This document shows positions 55,748-64,000 of a DNA stretch of 64,000 nt, in pieces; position 1 is the first letter of the stretch, and each line of letters starts with the position of its first letter. This stretch comes from Adiantum capillus-veneris. Its lineage: Eukaryota > Streptophyta > Polypodiopsida > Polypodiales > Pteridaceae. Below the pieces are notes generated by a model. It was not told where the DNA came from, did not search any database, and saw nothing but the letters and a program-made list of their open reading frames with translations. The translations under genes and the position numbers were made by a program. The stretch lies in contig CM043943.1 of assembly GCA_014529385.2 (NCBI GenBank), positions 102,591,855-102,655,854 of the forward strand, in the 5' to 3' direction.

Positions 55748-56655
55748 TGACATATTTGATCAAAGATACTATGGGCAACGAATACCAACAATATTATGAA
55801 CAGATACCTCGACCTCGTATAGAACAAATAGGAATAGATGTGTATTGCTATGGATGTGGCATTAATCATCTAATACCCAATTGCCCAGTAAAGATGCACT
55901 TAGATATGATGAAGCAACAAAACCAAGACAGTATCAGACTGCAAGCAGCAGAATCATTAAAGCAAACGTCTCCAAGTCGAAAGTCGCCCGAAAGAAAGCA
56001 TATCTTGTCAAAGGATACTAGAGACAAACTGAAGACTAAAATATTGGAGGTCAAAGAAGTCAATGATATTTCAATTGAAAATCAAGCTGCTAAAAAAGAC
56101 CAGCTGCAACAGATGGTCAACTTAGAATTTTTCAGGCCTGAAGTCGAAAGATCCGACAAGGATGCAAAGGACGATCCAATGTCAGAGGAAGTGGATGAAG
56201 AAATTATCTGTGATCCCGAACCAGAGCAGGCACGGGAAGTCAAGGACTTGCCACTGAAGATTTCATCAAGTAGAAATGTGGAATCAAAGATTCTACATAA
56301 TAATGCTAATAGCACAGATAGTTCATCGCTCAGGGATGTACCCAAGAATTCAACAGAAGTAGAGATCAAGTATCAAAGCCAAGAAAAATACATCTCAATG
56401 TGTTCAAATGATGGCAAGAATCAAAAAGCAGAGCCGGTCATAAAGTCAGATACTAATATTGTCTCGCCGGTGGAAAATGCCAAAGAGCCAAACGTGACAC
56501 AAATCATCATTAACTTGAACAATCAGAAGCAAATGGTGCATCAAGCACATGGAGCCTATCAAAAGATAAACAAAGAGATCAATAAAGAGCAATGTGAACC
56601 AAAGGCCACGATAAGCATTGCATCTGAAGAAAAGAGTCAACTTACTTCTGTCTAG
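55741..56655 (+). CDS. ElF ORF2, zinc-knuckle-like acidic protein
   Basis: The frame is open from 55693 and has an ATG at 55741, one frame back from ORF1, so it could be made by reinitiation at ATGCTGA or by frameshifting in the 55-bp overlap. Residues 38-50 read CYGCGINHLIPNC, a C-x2-C-x3-H-x4-C box, one residue shorter than the classic Gag knuckle. The rest is very charged (Lys, Glu, Asp) with likely coiled or disordered parts. It ends at a single TAG (56653-56655), after which the same frame stays open as ORF3. Function unknown; a nucleocapsid-like role is an inference. Confidence 0.6.
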   Translation: MLMTYLIKDTMGNEYQQYYEQIPRPRIEQIGIDVYCYGCGINHLIPNCPVKMHLDMMKQQNQDSIRLQAAESLKQTSPSRKSPERKHILSKDTRDKLKTKILEVKEVNDISIENQAAKKDQLQQMVNLEFFRPEVERSDKDAKDDPMSEEVDEEIICDPEPEQAREVKDLPLKISSSRNVESKILHNNANSTDSSSLRDVPKNSTEVEIKYQSQEKYISMCSNDGKNQKAEPVIKSDTNIVSPVENAKEPNVTQIIINLNNQKQMVHQAHGAYQKINKEINKEQCEPKATISIASEEKSQLTSV

Positions 56656-57861
56656 TTGGCAAAAGAAATTAAAGACTCAAACAGTTGTTCAAAAATAGAG
56701 GCACAAAAGATGGTTCAAGTCATTTTAAATGCAGAAATAACCAAAGCATGTCATCAACAAGAGAAGGTACAAACATCCCAAGTAATTACATCTCGATGTT
56801 TATCAGCAGAAGACAAGGGAAAAGCAAAAGTCCAAGGAGGCTTAACCTCTTCCTCTGAAGAACAAAAGTCCAGCAAGGAGGTCACAAATGCAGTTAAACA
56901 ATCAAAGCAGACAGTAGTGGCTTCAACACCCCAGGGAAACCAAGACCAACAACCTTGCCAAGAGTATAAAAAGGTCTTTCAGCCAAAATACCCAACTCAG
57001 AGTAAACAAAGACACAAGCAGCAAATCAAAACCTATGTTGCGGCCAATGACGTCAATGTAAAAGATCCAGTTTGGGTAAATGATCCTAGTCCAAACAATT
57101 CAGGTAAAATGGGATGGATTTCCTCCCAGTACAACTTAGAAGCGCAAGGCTACTACAGAGTTCAACCAAATGTTTGGTTACCTAAACCAAAGATATCAGG
57201 CTATAAAGTAGCAAATGGCTTCAAACCAAAACAACAAACAGGAAAATCAAGATCAATTTCAACTCAAAAGAGGAGATCGAACAGCAGGGCTAGAAACAGG
57301 TTCAAAAACGCTTCTCAATCTAGAAGGCCTACATATCTTCAAGGGAATTTACCAACCGTGAGTCCCAAAAAGTGCAAGGAACAGATACAGTTGAATTCGA
57401 AAGTACAAACAAAAATATTTGTTCCATCAAATATACTTCAAGCGCAGGGATATTACAAAGGGAAAAAACAAATCTGGCTACCCAAGGCACCAAGACCAGA
57501 TTTTACACAACTTGAATATACTTACAACTACAAACACCGACAAATCAAGGATTCGGGTCCAAAATGTCAATATGTCGTCTATAAAAATAAGCCAACAACA
57601 AGTAGCATATACATATGGGTGCCAAAACAGACAAACGAGCAGAAGAAGATTGAGGTCATCCCCAACTTCCAACAAAAAGGAGCTAGCCAATCTTGTCAAA
57701 TAATGGACCAAAAGTTAAAACAAACAATTTTGACAACCAAGGTCACACAGGTATGGCAGAAAAAACCTACTTTGCCAATATGGTCCTTTAATAACCCTCT
57801 TTTTGAGGATCCGAGCTCTGAATGTCTAGATATATACTTTGCTGAGAGCTCAAGACAGTAG
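56656..57861 (+). CDS. ElF ORF3, QGYY/W-x-P-K repeat protein
   Basis: In frame with ORF2 behind one TAG, so it is either read through, or ORF2 and ORF3 were one 706-codon gene broken by a recent stop. There is no ATG near its beginning. It is Lys-, Gln- and Ser-rich and basic. Counting from 56656, it contains W154-I-S...Q164-G-Y-Y, six residues, W174-L-P-K; then PKKCKE (237-242), F255-V-P...Q264-G-Y-Y, six residues, W274-L-P-K; then W321-V-P-K. The second unit and the later WVPK keep exactly the spacing of the Gy1 accessory frame (5440-6017). Role unknown. A basic linker of RSR type residues (198-223) may bind nucleic acid. Confidence 0.6.
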   Translation: MAKEIKDSNSCSKIEAQKMVQVILNAEITKACHQQEKVQTSQVITSRCLSAEDKGKAKVQGGLTSSSEEQKSSKEVTNAVKQSKQTVVASTPQGNQDQQPCQEYKKVFQPKYPTQSKQRHKQQIKTYVAANDVNVKDPVWVNDPSPNNSGKMGWISSQYNLEAQGYYRVQPNVWLPKPKISGYKVANGFKPKQQTGKSRSISTQKRRSNSRARNRFKNASQSRRPTYLQGNLPTVSPKKCKEQIQLNSKVQTKIFVPSNILQAQGYYKGKKQIWLPKAPRPDFTQLEYTYNYKHRQIKDSGPKCQYVVYKNKPTTSSIYIWVPKQTNEQKKIEVIPNFQQKGASQSCQIMDQKLKQTILTTKVTQVWQKKPTLPIWSFNNPLFEDPSSECLDIYFAESSRQ

Positions 57862-58780
57862 TCAAGTCGAAAAAAATGTCAAGAGTCGGGCAGCTGAGCC
57901 GATAAATGAGCAAAGCATTAGACCTAAGCTTCAAGTCATAATATTTTTCTATGGTCTACGAGTCTAGCTAATTAGGCTGTAGCTCAAGTTGGAAGAGTTG
58001 AGCGTAATTATATCGAGTCGCTCATGCTGGATAGGTGAGCATAGTCAATGTGTTATTTTAATCATGGTGGAGAGGCGAAGTGTTCAAAACAAAACACACA
58101 CGCACTTGTGCACATTAGGAGAGTGGAAACCAGTGCATCAAACGCCCTTCTCAAGAGTAGTGGAAGCTTGTGAAGTGAAGTTAATTTTACTTTGTTAGCT
58201 ACATTAACTCTGAGGAGCACCCATCAATACTCTTCTCTCGCACATCATAATCTTACCCATGCATAAATCTGTGCAAGCATTTCGAATGTCCCATAATTGG
58301 ACATTTGCATTAGGCACCTTTTATTGTTCCACCCATGCACTCACCTTGCAGGTACAAGCAGCAACAAAACAACTCCAGACTCAAGGCAGATCATCGACAC
58401 TTTTGAACCGACAAACGGCTTAAACAATTCACTTTCACATTATTTATATAAGCCCACTCAATTCAGTCCCTCAACACCCATCATTGTATCTTCCCATAAT
58501 AAGATCATATACCTTTGGGCACTTTTTCCCATGAGGTTTTTCCCCATTGGTAATCCAAGGTATCCAGACCCTGATGTAATGTACATAGTCTTTTTATTTC
58601 ACTTTTTCCCATAATAACCCAAGCCAATTGCTTCAACTTAAACCCAAATGCCTATTCTCATATTACACCAACAAGTAAACCAAACACCTTACAGCTCTTC
58701 AAGACAACATTCACCACCAATTTATAAACTCTCCAAGTGCCAGCCAACCAGGCAGCGCACGGGGACGTGCACTGAAATCG
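57862..58780 (+). other. 3' non-coding region of ElF
   Basis: Short frames only (for example 58297-58614). Leads into the polypurine tract. No gene seen. Confidence 0.55.
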
Positions 58781-58791
58781 GATGGGGGGAG
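58781..58791 (+). other. Polypurine tract of ElF
   Basis: GATGGGGGGAG immediately before TGTTTGGCGG of LTR 2. Confidence 0.88.
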
Positions 58792-60805
58792 TGTTTGGCG
58801 GATCAGTCAACAATGGCCAAACGGACCAGTCAAAGATGCTATTTACTATTTTTAGTAAATACTAACGAGGCCAGATGATGCGGATGTGAAGTAAAGATGA
58901 AGATGAAGCAGCACAAGCTACAGATGCAGAGAAGAATCGGAATTAACAACTATCCATGAAGTTACGGTCACAAGTGACGGCGGTCACTTAAGTTTTAGGA
59001 TTTTCCAACAAATGACCGCAAATGCGGATTGTAATCATGTTTTGGGCTCATTAAGAGTTCCAAGTTGTAAACATTGAGCTATATTTAGATCCTAGGCAGT
59101 GCAGATAGCAGATTAAGTGAGTCTGGCCATTTGGGCGCCCGGCCACTTCTAAAAAGTCTAGTGAGTATATAACTCAAAATGCACAATCTGAAAGGGGGAT
59201 TCGGACTCACTTGAGATAAGCTTTGTGAAGAAGGAGATGGCTATGGAGTCCTTGAGCTCTCTACGCGTGCACATGGACGAATCGGCTACATTCCAATAGC
59301 TAAACTCTAACCTCTTCTCTCTCATTTGCTCTTGGTGTAATCAATGCCTCGATTAATCAAAGATTAGTGGCTGATTTTGTGATTAATCTCTCTCTTTTTC
59401 ATGTTTTCCTCTTGATTAAGCATGCTACTAAGTGTGTGTAGGATTGTGTAGAGTGTTGGTGCCCGGTGTGGTCATTCTATGCTAATCTATGCTCATGGTT
59501 TGTTTGATTAGAGTTGGATTAGTGGTTGATTAGAGAGTAGTGCGTGATTAAGCTTGTGTGTGAGAGATTAGGCCGAATGGTAGAGTTAGTAGTGTGCTCA
59601 CTCCTCGTAGCATCATCACACCCGCTCCGTAGCTTTCTTTGTGTGTAGGTCTCACCTCCTAATCCTCCGTTTGGCACGCACAACGCCACTTGTGTGTTTC
59701 CATGCCCTAGCCGGATCGTGCTCCTCGGATTGACATTATGTTGATCTTCCCCCTATGCTAGGATGACGACCCAACACGGAGTTCGCCTTCTTCGCAGGTG
59801 AAAGAGAGGAGGGATTGAGAGAGAAATCGTTTCCTCTCTCCACAATGAGCTTTTGCGATTGTAACAAGAGGTGAGAGTGTGAGTGACAATCATAAATAGC
59901 GAACCCCATCATGCAGGATGAGTAGATGATGAGCATTCTCACCTCCTCAGAAGTAGTAATTAGTCATGTAACGCATTGGTCAATTCAAAATTTGTGTGTT
60001 TTGCTGGAGTAGAGGAACACCACCATATCCCCACCCTTATATTGAGAATGGATGTCACTTGCAACACCTTTTCCTAGGGACATAAAAAGTGTTACGAGGA
60101 TTGGGCACCCTCCTGTTGTATGTGGTTAACTGCAAATTGGGATAGCTCGCTTAATGGTTAATTATGTGATGTCTATTTGATTTTACTAATAGTGAGTGCA
60201 TAATGATTTGTAGATTGGAATTTTGGGAGTTGAGAAGGAGGCGACGACAAATTATAATCCTCTCGGTCATTTTATCCTTGCACAATATTTTAGACTTTTT
60301 ATTCAATAAACCACTATGACTGCTATAAATAGGTCTAGTGAGAACTCGCCCCTAGGGGACATGCAATAATTGATGTGCTCCACTCAATTACTAAAGTGGA
60401 CTAGTTGTGAAAGAGGGGTCTCCGATTTTGGCACTCATGACTCAAATAATCATTTAAATACCAAACTGCACAAGAAGGGTGCCATGGAGTTTGGGGCTAG
60501 GATTTTAGGCCTTTCTTGTGTAGATACCCAAAATTTTCCCTTCCCCCTCTCTTATGCTATACCTTGTTATGATGTGTACTCTCTAATTATGTCTGCATCT
60601 TCTCTTTCACTCTCTTACACTCTCTTATTATCAAGTTTGTGTTTGTCCTCTGTGTGTGTGTGTGTGTGCGCGCGCGCGTGTGTTTTGTCATAGTCTAGGT
60701 GTGTGTTACTTGGAAAATTGGAAGAGATGGTGAGAGTTTGACAAGGAGGTGTGCAAGCAAGTTTGGAAATTAGAAGTGACCATTCTCTCCATCTCACCTC
60801 CAACA
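58792..60805 (+). repeat. LTR 2 of ElF (2014 bp)
   Basis: Nearly identical to LTR 1. Differences seen: GGATCAG for GGATAAG, GTGATGTC for GTGAAGTC, ACTGCAC for ACTCCAC, and a shorter TG/CG microsatellite (60651-60682). Confidence 0.93.
60323..60334 (+). promoter_or_regulatory. TATA box of LTR 2
   Basis: CTATAAATAGGT as in LTR 1. It could drive transcription rightward into the following sequence. Confidence 0.65.
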
Positions 60806-60806
60806 G

Positions 60807-60818
60807 TGGTATCAAAGC
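60807..60818 (+). other. Second primer binding site after LTR 2
   Basis: TGGTATCAAAGC again follows the LTR, so the sequence beyond LTR 2 is the start of another element unit and not flanking DNA. Confidence 0.85.
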
Positions 60819-62368
60819 TTCTGGTTTGAGGAAAATTAGCAATCGATTTCAAAAATTAAGGAAAATTTTCAAATTTGTAGCATCGAGTTTTTGCAAATCA
60901 AAGCTCAATTGGCAAATAATCGGTAAATCGACCAATTAATTTCGCTTAACAACCATCGAGATTCAGTATGGCAAGCTTTAAATCCAAATTAATGGCTAAA
61001 TCTTGCGGAATTGTGAAGGCAAAATAGAAGAGATTCTAAAGGTCGAACCTAGCATAAGTAAAGAGAAAAATTGAGAAGTGGTTTTGGCTTGAGCAAGTTG
61101 TTGAGGGCAAATTTTGAGGTTAAGAGAAGGATTATTTGAGAAGACGGTTTTGTGAGAGCTTCCGAGGTTTCTAGGAGGAGAAAGTTGAAAAAATAATTAT
61201 GAAGCTTGGTATGATGCCGACATTCCCCTAGTGAAGTTAAGGTTGCAACACCTTGCGTTCGAAGCACGAAGGGGACATTACCAATTCAAATCAAAGGTCT
61301 AATAAGAACTATAATGGGAGCGGTCTCTTGCAAGCCTAACGGCCGAGTGTTGACCATCATCAATGCCTGCAAAAACAACATCAAAAGGAGTACCCTCGGT
61401 CCCTGAATCATTTTGCCTTCTACCTCGCGGCTCAAGAAGGCCTACAGAGTTTGCCATCTCCACTGTCTTCATCGTTTGTCTCCTCTGCCAGCTTGCTCGA
61501 TGACTTTCACATACTTTTTAACCATAAAAAGTGTGGCTTTCATTCAAACACTGGTCGGCCGCCCAATGAACACCACAAGCTACCCCTTTTAAGAGCCCAT
61601 TCACCCCCCCTTTAAACCTCCTTAGCCGGACACCACGAACATAGGCAGAGAGATTGGCCGCCCATCATCAACCGCCTTCGCAGGTCCTTTTTGAAATCCC
61701 TCTGCTGCCCACTCTTATACTCCCTTTCGGCCACACAGCTACAACTTCAAGTCCATGCATTAATGGGAGATAAATACATACATATATACCAATCCTATTG
61801 GAGCTATTTACTCATCTTGTCCAAGATTGCTCGAGCTATACACAATTCAATTACCTTGGCTTTCATCACTTGACATTAGTCACTCGGAGATAAAACCCTA
61901 GGAGGGAGATTGGACGTTGAGAATTCAATTGATTTGCACTAGACTTACTCAATCGCACACCGTTTTTGACCTCGTCCTAGTACTCCACATTTGGATTGGA
62001 CGGCATCATCAATCGATGAGCTAAGTACCTATTATTTACTTTATTTTCTCATTAATCTCTCATATCGAGCACATATTTTCTTTTATTTTAAAGAAAAAGC
62101 ACGCCATCATGGCACATCTTTCACAGTTGCCCACGGTTGCCGAGCAGCTTGCTGATCTACAACAATCTCTCACTTATGAATGCATGCAAAGGCAAGAGCT
62201 TGAAGATAAATTACTGCTTTCTGCACACATAAAATCTGCACCGGCACCAAAGCAAAACAAAATTAGCAGAAAAGCCTTCACTTTCAAGGATTTTGATGGA
62301 ACTAAAGATGCTAGCACTGTCATAAAATCTAATATCTAGCTAACCCAAATGATTTTCTCATATTAAGC
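60819..62368 (+). mobile_element. Start of a second ElF unit: leader and Gag fragment
   Basis: Leader and Gag start homologous to 48891-50516, with an 83-bp deletion (joined at about 61027) and about seven substitutions. The Gag frame 62109-62339 has the same TAG. Homology stops at AAGCT (62368), where unrelated sequence begins. LTR-interior-LTR-interior is the structure expected from recombination between LTRs of tandem or sister copies, followed by truncation. Confidence 0.85.
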
Positions 62369-62760
62369 TTTATGCTCGTGTTGCATGAATCCTTCCATCT
62401 TCATAGCATCAAGAGGTCACAAGGAACACAAAGATTGTATTATACCAAGTCTCTCTTGATGGGAGAATCTATAATACAAAAGCCTATTGGAGAGGGGACC
62501 GGCTCCACATCAATCCGGTCCTCAATTATTGTCAAGTTCTCTAAACTCTCTCTCTTGTAAAAGTATTGTTCATACAAAGTTAGCTAAGTACCATGTTTAT
62601 GCTACTACCATCAATTAAGTTCACCCGCTATGCTCACAAAGTAATCTCACAAAAATGTTCTCTTTAATTCTCCTAATTCCGCTATTCTCAATGTTCAGAG
62701 GCCATTTCCTAAATGGATTCCAAGATGTTTTCATTGATGACATCCCTAGTGAGCTACCTC
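62369..62760. other. Sequence between ElF relic and Gypsy pol
   Basis: A short frame (62372-62560) without motif. Near its end a GFQDVF-DDIPSELP reading suggests the pre-RT part of Gypsy pol. Confidence 0.4.
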
Positions 62761-63290
62761 CAAAATAAGGGAATCTTACCGCCTAACAAGCCTCCTTATC
62801 GAGTTTCCCACGCTCAACAAGAGTAGATCATGAGGCAAGTGCATGATTTGGTGGAAAAAGGGATGGTGAGGCCTAGCTCCTCTCCATTCTGTTCACCGGT
62901 ACTTTTAGTGCAAAAGAAATACAGCACATATTTCGTGTGTCGACTATAGAGCACTAAATAAGATCACTATCAAAAACAGATTTCATGTGCCACGAGCCAA
63001 TCAAATTCTCTTGAGGAGTACAAGAGACACCTCCAGGTAATCTTTCAAGTTGAGAAAGAAAAGGCTTTTCATTAACCAAAAGAAAAGTGAATTTTTTTCT
63101 ACAAGAGATTCAATATTTAGGTCACATTATCCCTAAAGATGGCACCCATATGGATCCAACAAAGCTAGAGGTAATAAGGATGCATAATCCAAGGAATCTA
63201 TAGGAGGTATGAAGATTTATAAGTATGGGTGAATACTATGCTTCATAGAAAACTTCTCGCTAATAGCAGGCCCATTACATGACTTAACAA
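62761..63290 (+). pseudogene. Gypsy RT relic (GyJ)
   Basis: Mixed-frame reading: IMRQVHDLVEKGMVRPSSSP, SPVLLVQKKY, CVDYRALNKITIKNRFHVPR, then a deletion that removes the catalytic Y-x-D-D, then QEIQYLGHIIPKDGTHMDPT, KLEVIRMHNPRNL. This is the wording of chromovirus-type RT. Confidence 0.8.
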
Positions 63291-64000
63291 AAAAGAATGT
63301 TAAGTATTCATGGACTACAAAAGTGCAAGAAGCTTAAGGAGAAGCTTATCTCTCAACTTGTGCTCACGCTACTAGATCTCTCAAAGCCATTTGAGGTCCA
63401 ATGTGATGCTTGTGGTGATTGCCTTGGAGCTATTTTTCTTCAAGAAGGGAATGCCATAGCATATGAGAGTCAAAGACTCAACTCCGATAAGCGAGTATTG
63501 GGCAAATACGAAAAAGAGCTACTAGCTATTCTATATGCCCTAGACATGTGGAAACACTATCTCTTGGGGACTCCATTCATCCTACGAATGGATCACAAAG
63601 CCTCAAGAATTTCATGACGCAAACCAAGCTCTTTTACAAACAAATGAGGTGGGAAAATTTTCTTTCGCAATTTAAATTTCATATTTCTCACATTGCTGGC
63701 AAGCACAATCAAGTGGTCGATGCACTTTCACGATGGACAAGGGTAAATATGGTGTATATAGTAACTCACAATGATCTATCTTTTATGATAGATGAGTATG
63801 CTACTAATCGAGACTTTAAGTATGTAATTATAGCCTTTGCATTAGGGAAGAAAAAAGAACCATTCACCTTCAAGGATGGTTATCTTCCAAACGGCAATAG
63901 GCTATGTGTTACTCACCCATACAATAAGAAAGTCATGTATGAATCCCATGCTTCTCCTTATGCGGGGCAAAGAGGGATTCCATAATCTACTCTTCCAGCA
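63291..64000 (+). pseudogene. Gypsy RNase H and integrase N-terminus (GyJ)
   Basis: The frame 63297-63617 shows FEVQCDACGDCLGAIFLQEG, LGKYEKELLAILYALDMWKH and MDHKAS. A shift near 63600 continues in 63548-63985: QMRWENFLSQFKFHISHIAG, KHNQVVDALSRW, the end of RNase H, then an integrase zinc-finger start, DGYLPNGNRLCVTHPYNKKV, ESHASPYAGQRG. A stop comes at 63983-63985; the window ends here. One frameshift and the damaged RT make it a relic. Confidence 0.85.

Larger units (their letters stand above)
46856..60805 (+). mobile_element. Young non-autonomous LTR retrotransposon ElF
   Basis: 13.95 kb with 2.0-kb LTRs at both ends, a primer binding site and a polypurine tract. By eye the LTRs differ by about three substitutions plus microsatellite length, so insertion or copying is recent. 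Inside are a broken Gag start, about 3.5 kb of non-coding repeats and about 3.9 kb of unrecognised reading frames. There is no protease, RT, RNase H or integrase. Movement would need a helper. Confidence 0.88.

Noticed and set aside
53981-57861. An envelope-like protein in the 3' frames of ElF
   Set aside because: No signal peptide, no membrane-spanning stretch and no glycoprotein-like Cys pattern were seen; the proteins are hydrophilic with Gln/Lys-rich parts.

Overview
The window is a stretch of plant nuclear DNA made almost entirely of LTR retrotransposons, most of them decayed and nested in one another. I see no convincing host gene, rRNA, tRNA or CRISPR array. The plant origin is inferred from the element types: Ty1/Copia and Ty3/Gypsy (including a chromovirus with a chromodomain), with initiator-Met-like primer binding sites. 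Long GA, GT and TC microsatellites and deep nesting suggest a large, repeat-rich genome. The species cannot be told.

Positions 1-27761 form one nest. The outermost layer is an old Gypsy copy (Gy2, 9635-27761, 5' part hidden). A second member of the same family (Gy1, up to 9634) sits inside its 3' open reading frame. Gy1 carries a 756-bp solo LTR (6023-6778, target duplication AACTA). Gy2's 3' non-coding part holds Copia element CoA (13022-27085). CoA contains an inverted copy of its own family (CoB, 15610-20775, duplication ACTTA) and a non-autonomous Copia-type element (CoC, 21197-25042, duplication AGATC).

Positions 27762-46855 hold a large fold-back palindrome, partial LTRs, and a third relative of CoA (CoE, 30532-42572). 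CoE contains a chromovirus fragment (LTR plus an uninterrupted integrase/chromodomain reading frame) and a 4.3-kb element with 18-bp terminal inverted repeats. Remnants of another Gypsy and an inverted pair of short LTRs follow.

Positions 46856-62368 contain the youngest element (ElF). It has two nearly identical 2.0-kb LTRs, a primer binding site, a polypurine tract, a broken gag start, and three long reading frames (53981-57861) of no family I recognise. A second LTR-leader-gag start follows head to tail and is truncated at 62368, next to a degraded Gypsy pol.

The main lead is that the unrecognised ElF proteins share a motif array with the post-integrase reading frames of Gy1 and Gy2: a KKCKE-like box, then [WF]-[IV]-[PS], QGYY, exactly six residues, W-[LV]-P-K, and in two of the three elements a further WVPK exactly 47 codons on. 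In Gy1 this array follows a second aspartic-protease-like domain placed after the integrase. Together these suggest an undescribed family of 3' accessory proteins in plant Gypsy-type elements.
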